Positions 7,583-16,249 are shown, counted from the first letter of the stretch. The stretch: DNA of 25,845 nucleotides from JAZKFR01 sp040386295 (GCA_040386295.1 JAZKFR010000153.1:1-25845); one strand, 5' to 3'. The notes: generated from the sequence alone by a model not told the origin. Numbers and translations: made by a program.

Positions 7583-8765
7583 CTACTCCACCGTCACACT
7601 CTTAGCCAAATTACGAGGTTTATCAACGTCGGTCCCACGGGCCAAGGCGGTGTGATACGCCAGCAACTGTAGTGGCACTACATGCAGCAAAGGCGAGAGT
7701 GCACCGTAGTGCTCTGGCATACGAATCACATGCAGGCCTTCGGCACTGTCAATACGCGTATCTGCATCCGCCAATACATACAACACTCCACCGCGCGCGC
7801 ACTTCATGCAAATTGCTTTTGAGTTTTTCAAGCAATGCATCATTCGGTGCCACCGTGACCACGGGCATTTCACTAGTCACCAAAGCCAAGGGACCGTGCT
7901 TGAGTTCACCAGCGGGGTACGCCTCGGCATGGATATAGCTGATTTCTTTGAGCTTCAATGCGCCTTCGAGGGCAATTGGGTAATGCAGACCGCGCCCTAA
8001 GAACAAGGCATTCACTTTTTTAGCAAAGTCTTCTGCCCAGGCTATGAGCTGTGGCTCTAGCGCCAATACCGCCTGTAGTGCTGCGGGCAGATGGCGCATG
8101 GCCTTGAGGTGACGCGCTTCTTCAGCCTCGCTCAGACGCCCCTTGGATTTAGACAACGCCAAGGTAAGTAAAAACAAGCCCGCAAGTTGGGTTGTAAACG
8201 CTTTGGTCGATGCCACACCAATTTCCACACCGGCACGGGTCACATAAGCCAAGCTGTATTCACGCACCATCGCACTGGTGGCCACATTACAAATAGTGAG
8301 GGTGTGGCGCATGCCCAAGCTCTGAGCGTGGCGCAAGGCAGCCAACGTGTCCGCCGTCTCCCCCGACTGTGTGATGGTGACCACCAGGGTATTGGGGTTG
8401 GGCACAGAGTCACGATACCGGTACTCGCTAGCGACCTCTACTTGCGTAGGCACTTTGGCAATTGCTTCCAACCAGTACTTGGCTGTACACCCGCTGTATT
8501 AACTCGTGCCGCAGGCCAAGATAAGCACCGAATCAATCTGTGCAAACACATGCGCTGCGTTGGAGCCCGCAGCATGGTTCATTTGCTGATCGAACAACTC
8601 GGGCTCAATGCCCTCTACCCCTTCAAGCGTGTCGGCAATCGCACGACGCACCAATTCGTGTCGCTCAAGGTTCTTGGCCAGTAATTCTGGGACGTCTGCA
8701 ATAGCACGGGTGAATGAATTTAGCGCATACCTGAAAGCGTCTGGCACGTGATAGTTGCCTTCCAT
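7583..8765 (-). pseudogene. glmS: Decayed glmS (glucosamine-6-phosphate synthase) fragment
   Basis: The two sugar-isomerase (SIS) domains of GlmS are recognisable, from AIADTLEGVEGIEP through LILACGTS, TQSGETADTLAAL, GVASTKAFTTQL, LGRGLHYPIALEGALKLKEISY and AYPAGELKHGPLAL to the canonical C-terminus LAKSVTVE. The N-terminal glutaminase domain (roughly the first 240 of about 605 residues) is missing. There is an in-frame TAA at 8499-8501, where GlmS should read ACGTS-Tyr-Tyr-Ser-Gly. A frameshift near 7790-7800 in a GC-dinucleotide run (VRAR before GGVLYVLAD) is best explained by a 2-bp loss. About 40 residues at the front do not look like GlmS. Not functional as GlmS; an intact copy is expected elsewhere. 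Confidence 0.9.
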
Positions 8766-8808
8766 TTGATCTGATGTCTTACTCGCCTGGCTAAGCTCAG
8801 GCTGCTAC

Positions 8809-11733
8809 TTAGCCGCAGGTGCCGACTGCGCCGCAGGCGGTGCAGAAGTCGCAGCCGTCTTTGCGGATCATGGTGTGATTGCCGCATTCGCCACAGAGTT
8901 TGCCGGCGGTGGGTTTTGCTGCGGTGCTGCCTGTCGGCGTTTCGAGAATGCCCATTTGTTGTAGCGGCAAGCCGTTTTCATCCAGGATGCCGAGCATGGC
9001 GTAGCGGTGGATGATCAGTTGCGCCAGATAGGCAACCGTCGAGGGGTAGTTGGTTTGCCTGCGCGTGCCGGGAATAAACGCCATGAAGTCACCGAGCGGC
9101 TCTGGGTAGTCGAGTAGCTTGCGCAGTTTCATGCCGATCCAGGCGGGGTCGAGCACGCGCATGTCGAGCGAGAGCAGCTTGGTTAAGCCGTCGAGCGCGC
9201 GGGGATAGTTGCCGGAGAGCCAAACCGAGTAGGGACGGGTGACGCCGTCGGGCAGGGTGATTTCTTTTAAGCCGAGAACGAAATCTTCGCCTGTGGCGGG
9301 GTTGAAAATGTCTACTGTCCAAGACAGCGTGCCGTCGGTTCCGGTTTTCGGTTCTTTTAGGCTGAACATCGCGTCGAGTACGGGGGTGGGGCCGGTTTGC
9401 TTGAAGGCGCCGAGTTGTTCGACACGGTATTGAATCAGTTGCGCCATCGCAGAAACCAGCGAGGGCATCGTTTTTTTCTCGCCGTGCGGCGGGAACATCA
9501 GGTCAAATCCTTCACCATCAGGCGTTTTTGCTAGCGATTCTAGTTTCAGTGCAAGCCAGGCGTGATCTTTGGCGCGCATGTCCATCGATAGGGTTTTGGC
9601 TACCGCGCCGAGTCCGCGCGGTTGTGAGGGGCCGTTGACCCAGGCTTCAAAAGGCCAAACAGGCCAAGCGGGCGAAGCGCCGCAATTTTTTTGCTCAGCG
9701 TCTGCCGCTTCGTGTTCAACATGGCCGACGAAGAGCGCGAATTTTCCGTGCGGGTGTTCGATCATGTAGGTCCACGCCATATTGCCTTCTGGCAGGCTGG
9801 GGCGATTCGGCCAGCGTAGGCTGGAGAGCACGGGCGCCGGTAGATTTTTGATGGTGAGACGGCGGTTGGCATCGCCGCTGACGAAGTCTTGCGGTTGTTT
9901 TTTCTCTTCAACTTGTTTTTGCGATTCGACTGAGAGGATAGAGCCGAGCACGCTGTTGGGACGATAGGTGGCTAGCCCCTTTAAACCCGCTTTCCAGGCG
10001 CTCATGTAGAGGTCTTGGAATTCTTCGTAGGGGTAATCCGCTGGGACGTTGACTGTTTTTGAGATCGAGGTGTCTACGTAAGGTGCTACGGAGGCAACCA
10101 TGTCTTTGTGTGCCTGCGCCGATATTTCGAGCGCGGTGACGAAGTAGTCAGGCAGTTGTGTGACGTCGCCCCCCAGGTGTTTGTACAGGCGCCATGCGTA
10201 GTCTTCGACCGCGTATTCTTTGAGCGAGCCGTCCTGCATGCGTTTTTTGCGGTTATAGGTCCAGGAGAAGGGCGGTTCTATTCCGTTTGAGGCGTTGTCG
10301 GCAAAGGCCAGCGAGATGGTGCCGGTGGGCGCAATCGAGAGCAGGTGTGAGTTGCGTAAGCCGTGTTTACGTACTTCGTTTTTGATGGCGGTTGGTAGAC
10401 GCGAGGCGAAGTTGCCGCCAGAAAGATAGAGTTCGGCGTTAAACAGTGGGAAGGCGCCGCGTTCTTTGGCTAGCTCAACCGAGGCAAGGTAGGCGCTATC
10501 GCGCATTGCTTCTGAGATACGCGCTCCCATGGCGTTGGCTTCTGGGCGGTCGTAGCGTAGACGTAGCATGCACAGGGTGTCGCCCAGTCCAGTGAAGCCT
10601 AAGCCGACGCGCCGTTTGTTGGCGGCTTCTTCGCGTTGCCGGGCGAGCGGCCAGGCGGTGGCGTCGAGCACGTTGTCGAGCATGCGGGTGGAGACTTTGA
10701 CGACTTCGGCAAAGGCGGCGAAATCAAATTGCGCGTCTTCTTGGAAGGCGTTTTTGACGAAGAGGGTGAGGTTGATTGAACCTAGGCAGCAGCAGCCATA
10801 AGGCGGCAAAGGCTGTTCGGCGCAGGGGTTGGTGGCTTCGATTTGTTCGCAGTAATAGAGGTTATTGTCCTTGTTCATGCGATCTAGGAAGAGGATGCCA
10901 GGCTCGGCGTGGTCATAGGTTGATTTCATCACCTGATCCCAGAGCTCGCGTGCGCGGACTTTGCGATAAACCCAAAGCCCGTCTTCGCGCTGAAAAGCGC
11001 CTGCTTCTTTCATTTCGGCGTTGGGTTCGGCGCGGTGGCTGAGTTCTATCGCGCTATCGTTTTCGACGGCCTGCATAAAGTCGTCGGTGACGGCAATCGA
11101 GACGTTGAAGTTGGTCAGGTCGCCGTGGTCTTTGGCGTGGATGAAGACTTCGATATCGGGGTGATCGCAGCGTAGAACGCCCATTTGCGCACCACGTCGC
11201 GCGCCTGCTGATTCCACGGTTTCGCAGGAGCGATCAAAAACGCGCATGTACGATACCGGGCCGGAGGCGCGTGATTGGGTGCCTTTGACCTGTGCGCCTT
11301 GCGGGCGAATCGAAGAGAAGTCGTAGCCGACGCCGCCGCCACGACGCATGGTTTCAGCCGATTCGGCGAGGGCGGTGTAGATGCCGGGCTTGCCGTCTAC
11401 GAGTTCGACGATTGAATCGCCTACCGGCTGCACAAAGCAGTTGATTAGCGTGGCTGCGAGGTCGGTGCCTGCGGCTGAGTTGATTCGACCTGCTGGGATA
11501 AAGCCATTTTCTTGTGCCCAGAGAAAGCGTGTTTCCCAGTGCGCGCGTTGTTGTTCATTTTCTTGTGCGGCGAGTGCTTGGGCGACGCGACGACGCACTG
11601 CGTGCACTGTGCGTTCAGTGCCTTTGGCGTATTTTTCGATCAGTACTTCAGCCGAGATTTCTTGTTCTGCTGGCGCGCTGTCCGAGGCGTTTAGGCGATG
11701 GACTAGGGACGTTTGTTGGGCAAGTTCGCTCAT
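8809..11733 (-). CDS. nrdJ: Adenosylcobalamin-dependent (class II) ribonucleotide reductase NrdJ
   Basis: This 974-residue class II enzyme reduces ribonucleotides to deoxyribonucleotides with a B12-generated thiyl radical, independently of oxygen. Visible hallmarks are NPCAEQ (302-307; thiyl Cys C304, Glu E306), the redox Cys pair C99 (LINCF) and the CCC run at 314-316 before LGSINL, APTGTIS (468-474) and GIEPPFSWTYNRKK. Two related C-terminal modules (about 653-775 and 806-917) share LS(M/L)DMR and AW-x-x-x-KL patterns. They resemble TSCPD domains and look like an internal duplication. A Cys-rich tail follows (C947, C950, C961, C964, C967, C973), suited to zinc binding or disulfide exchange. 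GAGGATC precedes the ATG. NrdR-like boxes lie about 240-290 bp upstream. Confidence 0.96.
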   Translation of the reverse strand: MSELAQQTSLVHRLNASDSAPAEQEISAEVLIEKYAKGTERTVHAVRRRVAQALAAQENEQQRAHWETRFLWAQENGFIPAGRINSAAGTDLAATLINCFVQPVGDSIVELVDGKPGIYTALAESAETMRRGGGVGYDFSSIRPQGAQVKGTQSRASGPVSYMRVFDRSCETVESAGARRGAQMGVLRCDHPDIEVFIHAKDHGDLTNFNVSIAVTDDFMQAVENDSAIELSHRAEPNAEMKEAGAFQREDGLWVYRKVRARELWDQVMKSTYDHAEPGILFLDRMNKDNNLYYCEQIEATNPCAEQPLPPYGCCCLGSINLTLFVKNAFQEDAQFDFAAFAEVVKVSTRMLDNVLDATAWPLARQREEAANKRRVGLGFTGLGDTLCMLRLRYDRPEANAMGARISEAMRDSAYLASVELAKERGAFPLFNAELYLSGGNFASRLPTAIKNEVRKHGLRNSHLLSIAPTGTISLAFADNASNGIEPPFSWTYNRKKRMQDGSLKEYAVEDYAWRLYKHLGGDVTQLPDYFVTALEISAQAHKDMVASVAPYVDTSISKTVNVPADYPYEEFQDLYMSAWKAGLKGLATYRPNSVLGSILSVESQKQVEEKKQPQDFVSGDANRRLTIKNLPAPVLSSLRWPNRPSLPEGNMAWTYMIEHPHGKFALFVGHVEHEAADAEQKNCGASPAWPVWPFEAWVNGPSQPRGLGAVAKTLSMDMRAKDHAWLALKLESLAKTPDGEGFDLMFPPHGEKKTMPSLVSAMAQLIQYRVEQLGAFKQTGPTPVLDAMFSLKEPKTGTDGTLSWTVDIFNPATGEDFVLGLKEITLPDGVTRPYSVWLSGNYPRALDGLTKLLSLDMRVLDPAWIGMKLRKLLDYPEPLGDFMAFIPGTRRQTNYPSTVAYLAQLIIHRYAMLGILDENGLPLQQMGILETPTGSTAAKPTAGKLCGECGNHTMIRKDGCDFCTACGAVGTCG

Positions 11734-11974
11734 GGTTTGATCCTCTGCATTGGGGAAAAGGGGGCTAGGGTAGGTTTTGTGCTTTGGGTAATTGGGGTAA
11801 GGAAGGTAGGTCTTCAGTCGTTTTAACGGTCTTCAGCAGAGTAAGTTGTCAGTTGTCTTACTTGCTTCAGTGATCAGCGCTTCACTAAACAAACCAAGGC
11901 AAATGAGCATGATTCATACAGGGTTTTTTGGCCTGAGGTGAGCTGCCTGATTATGTTTGGCTAGGGGTGTAAAA

Positions 11975-11990
11975 CTACTACATGTAGTAT
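11975..11990 (-). promoter_or_regulatory. Proximal NrdR-box-like operator of nrdJ
   Basis: The 14-bp palindrome TACTACATGTAGTA contains the core CTACATGTAG, fitting the NrdR core pattern C-W-A-N-A-T-N-T-W-G. NrdR is the ATP/dATP-sensing repressor of ribonucleotide reductase genes and binds tandem boxes. The partner box is 31 bp away centre to centre, the usual three-helical-turn phasing. Confidence 0.72.
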
Positions 11991-12005
11991 CGCTAGGCAA
12001 CGAGT

Positions 12006-12021
12006 TGACTAAATATAGTTG
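12006..12021 (-). promoter_or_regulatory. Distal NrdR-box-like operator of nrdJ
   Basis: The core CTAAATATAG (12009-12018) fits the same C-W-A-N-A-T-N-T-W-G pattern. Its centre at 12013.5 is exactly 31 bp from the proximal box centre at 11982.5, so both boxes face the same side of the helix. No other gene reads from this region, so nrdJ is the likely target. Confidence 0.7.
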
Positions 12022-12119
12022 TTCTGCCTTTTTAAAAATAGGTCTGAGCTGGCCATAAAATCAAGGCTTCACAGGCTTTAATCGCGCTCTAATTTTTTTG
12101 GCGAAAAACTAAAGCGCGC

Positions 12120-13304
12120 TTAAAAAAGGCATAGAGCATAGCTGTGGTGCGCGATCATCCATTCTTCATCGGTTGCGATCACGAGCGCTTCAACGCGACT
12201 ATCGTGTTGGCTGATACGGCGTTCGTCTCGATCATTCGCTTCTGCGTCCAGGCTTAAACCCAGCCAATGCGCGCTTAGGCAGATGCGGCGGCGAATTTCG
12301 CTGGCGTGTTCGCCAATGCCGCCGGTGAACACCAGAACATCAAGCCCGCCAATCTCTGCCGCTAAAGCGCCTATGTGCCGATTCGCTTGATAGCAAAACA
12401 AGTCGATGGCTTCTGCCGCCTCGGCTGCGCTGCTGGCGAGCAGAGTGCGCACGTCCTGGCTGATCCCAGAAACGCCGAGCAGACCGGATTCTTGATAGAG
12501 CAGATGACTCAGGGCATCTGCGCTGATGCCTTTTTGCTGCATCAAGTAGAGCAATACCCCAGGGTCTAGCGCGCCACAGCGAGTACCCATCATCAGACCG
12601 TCGAGCGCGCTAAAGCCCATCGAGCTGGCCTGGCTACGGCGTTTTTGTAATGCGCATAGGCTAGCGCCGTTCCCTAGATGCGCGACGATGACCCGCTGTT
12701 CTGCGCGCGGCGTGTAGCTGGGGAGAACGTGGGCGATGTATTCGTAAGACAAGCCATGAAAACCGTAACGCTTAATTCCCGCCGCGCTGAGTTTGCGCGG
12801 AAGGGCAAACTGTTGCGCCAGAGGTGTTTGCGTGTGATGAAAGGCCGTATCGAAGCAGGCGATGGGGATGGCCTGCGGCAAATGTTCGCTCAATTTGGTG
12901 ATGCCGGCCAAGTTGTAAGGCTGATGTAGCGGGGCGAGCGTAGAAAAGGCTTTTAGATCGAGCAAGACCTCGGCGTTGATACGCGTTGCGGCAAGGTATT
13001 TTGTCCCGCCGTGCACGACGCGATGGCCGACTGCGACGAGTTCGCCGCAGTCGGCTGCATGTGCCTCGAGCTGTTTGAGCAGCAGCTCAAATGCCGCTGC
13101 ATGCGACAGCTGCTTGCCAAGTACTTGCTGCCAGGGTGCTCTTTTGTCGCCGTCATAACGCAGGTTGAGTCGCGCTGTTGCGCTGCCAATGCCCTCGATC
13201 TCGCCGTTTAAGCATGCTTGGCGGCTGAGTTTAGGCTGGGCGGAAAATACGGCGAATTTGATCGACGACGAGCCAACATTGATCGTCAGGATCGATTTTT
13301 TCAT
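12120..13304 (-). CDS. ackA: Acetate kinase
   Basis: This 394-residue acetate/propionate kinase makes ATP and acetate from acetyl phosphate and ADP (reversible) in the cytoplasm. Family motifs are the N-terminal LTINVGSSSIKFAVF phosphate loop, GHRVVHGG, the catalytic CFDTAFHHT region, VAHLGNGASLCAL, GFSALDGLMMGTRCGALDPG and VFTGGIGEHASEIR. Length matches the family (about 395-400). Its ATG overlaps the stop of the phosphate acyltransferase gene by 4 bp (ATGA), so the pair that makes and uses acyl phosphate is translationally coupled. It is last in a co-oriented usp-fabI-pta-ackA string. A butyrate kinase is less likely from the acetate-kinase-type motifs. Confidence 0.95.
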   Translation of the reverse strand: MKKSILTINVGSSSIKFAVFSAQPKLSRQACLNGEIEGIGSATARLNLRYDGDKRAPWQQVLGKQLSHAAAFELLLKQLEAHAADCGELVAVGHRVVHGGTKYLAATRINAEVLLDLKAFSTLAPLHQPYNLAGITKLSEHLPQAIPIACFDTAFHHTQTPLAQQFALPRKLSAAGIKRYGFHGLSYEYIAHVLPSYTPRAEQRVIVAHLGNGASLCALQKRRSQASSMGFSALDGLMMGTRCGALDPGVLLYLMQQKGISADALSHLLYQESGLLGVSGISQDVRTLLASSAAEAAEAIDLFCYQANRHIGALAAEIGGLDVLVFTGGIGEHASEIRRRICLSAHWLGLSLDAEANDRDERRISQHDSRVEALVIATDEEWMIAHHSYALCLF

Positions 13305-14239
13305 ACGGGTTTTGTTATGCCGAGCGCGGCATGGACAATCAAGCTGGCGAGCGCGCAGGAGGACATCCGTGTTTCTGCACTATCGGCGCGACTGGTGAGG
13401 ACGATGGGGACTTTAGCGCCGAGGACGATGCCTGCGCTAAATGCGTTGGCTAGGTATTCAAATTGTTTGGCCAAGATATTGCCTGATTCGATGTCGGGCA
13501 CGACCAGAATTTCGGCGCGTCCCGCGACTGGAGAGTGAATCCCTTTGGTTGCGGCTGCTTTCTCTGAGACGGCGTTGTCAAAGGCGAGTGGGCCATCGAT
13601 CAAGCCGCCTGTGATTTGCCCACGATCCGCCATCTTGCATAGCGCTGCTGCGTCCAGCGTTGACTGGATTTTGGGGTTAACCGTTTCGACTGCCGAGAGG
13701 ATCGCCACCTTGGGTTCGGCCAAACCAATGACATGGGCGAAGTTGATCGCGTTTTGCACAATATCGACTTTATCGACCAGGCTAGGCGCAATGTTAACCG
13801 CCGCGTCGGTGATCAAGATCAGACGCGGATAGGTCGGTACATCGATCAAAAAAACATGGCTGATACGGCGCCCTGTGCGTAAGCCGTTCGTGCGTGAGAC
13901 CACTTCGGCCATCAACTCATCGCTATGCAGACTCCCTTTCATCAGCGCCTTGGCCTCGCCTTGGCGCACCAAGGCAACGCCGACGGCTGCCGCTTCGTGG
14001 CTGTGCATCACATTGATGATGCGATGCCCTTGTAAATCCAGATTCTGTTGTTCGGCAAGCTTGCGTAGCCTGTTTTCCGGTCCGACTAAAATGGGCGTGA
14101 TTAAACCTGCTTCGGCTGCCAATAAAGCGCCTTTCAGGGATTCAAAATCGCAGGGGTGGACTACCGCCATGGTGATCGGAGCCAGGTGTTTTGCTTGGTC
14201 GATTAAGTTCTGTAAACGTCCGTATTGATCGAGAAGCAT
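13301..14239 (-). CDS. Phosphate acetyl/butyryltransferase
   Basis: This is a 312-residue member of the PTA_PTB family, which exchanges CoA for phosphate on short acyl groups, giving acyl phosphate for the kinase encoded next to it. Features are the early LKGALLAAEAGLITPILVG, the central RRISHVFLIDVPTYPRLILITDAAVNIAPSL block with the TDAAVNI signature, VAILSAVETVNPKIQST, GLIDGPLAFDNAVS and VVPDIESGNILAKQ. It is the short form without the regulatory domains of long Pta proteins. Acetyl versus butyryl specificity cannot be decided from sequence, so I give no gene symbol. Its start is 93 bp after fabI, and its stop overlaps ackA. Confidence 0.92.
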   Translation of the reverse strand: MLLDQYGRLQNLIDQAKHLAPITMAVVHPCDFESLKGALLAAEAGLITPILVGPENRLRKLAEQQNLDLQGHRIINVMHSHEAAAVGVALVRQGEAKALMKGSLHSDELMAEVVSRTNGLRTGRRISHVFLIDVPTYPRLILITDAAVNIAPSLVDKVDIVQNAINFAHVIGLAEPKVAILSAVETVNPKIQSTLDAAALCKMADRGQITGGLIDGPLAFDNAVSEKAAATKGIHSPVAGRAEILVVPDIESGNILAKQFEYLANAFSAGIVLGAKVPIVLTSRADSAETRMSSCALASLIVHAALGITKPV

Positions 14240-14332
14240 GGTGTGCTGGTCCTGGTTGAGGTGTGCTGTTGGCGCTGCTATGCCGCTATGACGCGCTCGG
14301 TTGAAGCATCTACTGGTCGGGTCGGCCTTGAC

Positions 14333-15097
14333 CTAAGCCAGAATATGGTTTCCGCCGTCGATGAAAATGGTTCCGCCAGTCAGCGTTTTGGCCAGGTCGC
14401 TGACGAGAAAAGCGGCTAAGGCACCGACATCTTCGATCGAGGTGAGGGTATGCAGCGGCGCTTGGCTAATTGCTTTTTGCATCAAGGCGTCAAATTTTGG
14501 AATGCCTGAAGCCGCGCGCGTCGCTAGCGGCCCGGGCGACACCACATGCACGCGTATGCCTTGTGCACCTAACTCGGCGGCCAGATAACGTGCGCTCGCT
14601 TCGAGCGCTGCTTTGACCGGCCCCATGATGCCGTAGCTACCGACGACTTCTTCCGCCCCCAGGTAACTCATGGTCAGTAGGCTGCCGCCTTGTCGCATTA
14701 GGGGTTGCGCTAGCTTCGCCAGACGGATCAATGAGTGGCAAGAAATATCCATCGCACGTGCGAAGCCTTCTCGGCTGCAATCGACAAAGCGTCCTTCTAA
14801 ATCTGCTTTAGGCGCGAAAGCAATTGAATGCAGGACAAAATCCAGCTGCCCCCATTGTTGCTCGATCGCGCTAAACAGCGCCTGCATCTGTTCCGGCTGC
14901 TCAACGTCTAAGGGCATGATCAGCGGCGCCTCTAAGGCCTGCGCGAGCGGACGAACATGGCTTTCTGCTTTCTCATTCAAATAACTAATCGCCAGCTCAG
15001 CCCCGCATTGTTTGAACGCTTGTGCGCAGCCCCAAGCAATGCTTTTGTCGTTAGCGATGCCGACGACCAAGCCTTTTTTTCCTTTTAAATTGAACAT
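14333..15097 (-). CDS. fabI: Enoyl-ACP reductase FabI (NADH)
   Basis: This 254-residue reductase carries out the last reduction in each round of fatty-acid elongation. It is an atypical short-chain dehydrogenase with the FabI nucleotide loop GIANDKSIAWG near residues 13-23, HSIAFAPK in the middle and the FabI catalytic pattern Y-x6-K in GSYGIMGPVKAAL. It also has the upstream Tyr of TMSYLG and the C-terminal FIDGGNHI. Length is standard. The gene follows the universal stress protein after 11 bp and precedes the phosphate acyltransferase. Many Burkholderiaceae have more than one fabI, and the linkage to acyl-phosphate genes suggests this may be a second, condition-specific copy (inference). 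Confidence 0.92.
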   Translation of the reverse strand: MFNLKGKKGLVVGIANDKSIAWGCAQAFKQCGAELAISYLNEKAESHVRPLAQALEAPLIMPLDVEQPEQMQALFSAIEQQWGQLDFVLHSIAFAPKADLEGRFVDCSREGFARAMDISCHSLIRLAKLAQPLMRQGGSLLTMSYLGAEEVVGSYGIMGPVKAALEASARYLAAELGAQGIRVHVVSPGPLATRAASGIPKFDALMQKAISQAPLHTLTSIEDVGALAAFLVSDLAKTLTGGTIFIDGGNHILA

Positions 15098-15108
15098 ATT
15101 GATCCGTT

Positions 15109-15552
15109 TTAACGGTAGACCAGTACCGGAATTTTGGTATGCGTCAAAACCTTATTGGTTTCGCTGCCGATCAAAAAGCCACTGAGTCCGCGACGTCCAT
15201 GCGAGGCCATAAAAATGAGATCACAAGCAGACTGCTCGGCGGCTTGAATGATCGCCTCATAAGGCACATCGCTATTAAAAGACAGTTTGCTGCATGCCAC
15301 GCCCGCGTCTTGGCACAGCGTTTCGACAAAGCGAAGATTCTGCTCTGCCTGCGCCTCAGCCAATTGGGCAAATTGCTCGGGTGTCGTTGGGTCAATCAAC
15401 ACGCCTTCGCCGTAATAACTCAGCGGGTATTCCGGCTTGGCAAAGAAAGCAGTAATTTTGGCTTTGAGTTGCTTGGCCAAAGCTACCGCCCGCCTGGCGT
15501 TCTCTTGAGACAAGATTGAGCCGTCGTTGGGTACCAAAATGTGCTGAAACAT
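15109..15552 (-). CDS. Universal stress protein (UspA family)
   Basis: This 147-residue UspA-family protein starts MFQHILVPNDGS, with the conserved Asp near the adenine site. Its C-terminal nucleotide-binding loop is ASHGRRGLSGFLIGS, matching the G-2x-G-9x-G-S motif except that the first Gly is Ala. Such proteins bind ATP and accumulate under starvation or low oxygen. A very strong Shine-Dalgarno (GAGGAGGAAC) lies just before the ATG. It is first in the string usp-fabI-pta-ackA with an 11-bp gap to fabI. Only 64 bp separates it from the Nudix gene, so its promoter is either compact or shared. Confidence 0.92.
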   Translation of the reverse strand: MFQHILVPNDGSILSQENARRAVALAKQLKAKITAFFAKPEYPLSYYGEGVLIDPTTPEQFAQLAEAQAEQNLRFVETLCQDAGVACSKLSFNSDVPYEAIIQAAEQSACDLIFMASHGRRGLSGFLIGSETNKVLTHTKIPVLVYR

Positions 15553-15616
15553 ATCGTTCCTCCTCTATGGTTTGTCTGCGCTAAAAGAAGTGAAATCCGA
15601 AAGCGAAGTTTGAAAA

Positions 15617-16249
15617 CTAAACGGGCTGAAGTGAATCACGGTTGTTTTCTACGAGCTGGCAAAACGACAGAACAATCGCCGCAGTCGCCCCCCAAATCAC
15701 CTGACCACGATAAACGATTCGATCAATCTGGCGTATTTGCCCCTCGTCTACGTGGGTATCTTGTTGGTAGCGACTGCGATCAAGCAAAACGGCGAGCGGG
15801 ACTTCAAACACCTCGGCCACCTCGAAACGATCTAAGTTTAACGCCAACGGGGGATGAATCACGCCAACAACGGGGGTGATGCTAAAACGGGTGACCGTCT
15901 TGTGCTCAGGTAGATAGCCGATGATCTTCACCAGCTTAGGGTCAATGCCGATCTCTTCATGCGTTTCGCGTAGGGCGGTGTGGACGCTAGAGCCATCGTT
16001 TGCTTCGACTCGTCCGCCAGGGAAACTGATCTGTCCAGGATGATGTTTGAGTTGTTGCGTCCGCCGGGTGAACAGCACAGTGGGGTTTCTTTTGTGCGCA
16101 ATAATCGGCAGGAGCACGGCAGCCGGCGTATACGCCACTTCTTCTGCTGTGCTTGCGTCCCTTGTTTGTTTTGGCGCCAAACGGTTGTCGTGCCTAGTTT
16201 GAGCTACAGGCGTGGCATGCAATAGCTGGCGCAAACGTTCAAAGTCCAT
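15617..16249 (-). CDS. CoA pyrophosphatase (Nudix hydrolase)
   Basis: This is a Nudix hydrolase of the CoA pyrophosphatase type, predicted to cleave CoA or acyl-CoA to 3',5'-ADP and a phosphopantetheine. The Nudix box is complete, running from GGRVEANDG through ALRETHEEIGID, and is preceded by the CoA-type HHPGQISFPGG. The frame is open to an ATG at 16405 (262 residues), but relatives are usually about 190-230 residues. The ATG at 16249 (MDFERLRQLLHA, 210 residues) has AGG 7 bp upstream and better matches the family length, so I chose it. The extra 52 residues show no domain. Its neighbour genes also handle acyl groups, which fits a CoA-recycling role. Confidence 0.87.
   Translation of the reverse strand: MDFERLRQLLHATPVAQTRHDNRLAPKQTRDASTAEEVAYTPAAVLLPIIAHKRNPTVLFTRRTQQLKHHPGQISFPGGRVEANDGSSVHTALRETHEEIGIDPKLVKIIGYLPEHKTVTRFSITPVVGVIHPPLALNLDRFEVAEVFEVPLAVLLDRSRYQQDTHVDEGQIRQIDRIVYRGQVIWGATAAIVLSFCQLVENNRDSLQPV

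Larger units (their letters stand above)
11734..12119. other. nrdJ upstream region
   Basis: About 390 bp between ackA and nrdJ. It carries the nrdJ Shine-Dalgarno, two NrdR-box-like palindromes and no open reading frame. I looked for a cobalamin riboswitch (the B12 box GCCACTG and its conserved flanks on the minus strand) and did not find one. No clear rho-independent terminator for ackA is seen. Confidence 0.55.

Noticed and set aside
11734..11970. Cobalamin riboswitch upstream of nrdJ
   Set aside because: Neither the B12 box nor its conserved flanking blocks could be found on the minus strand; only NrdR-like palindromes are seen.
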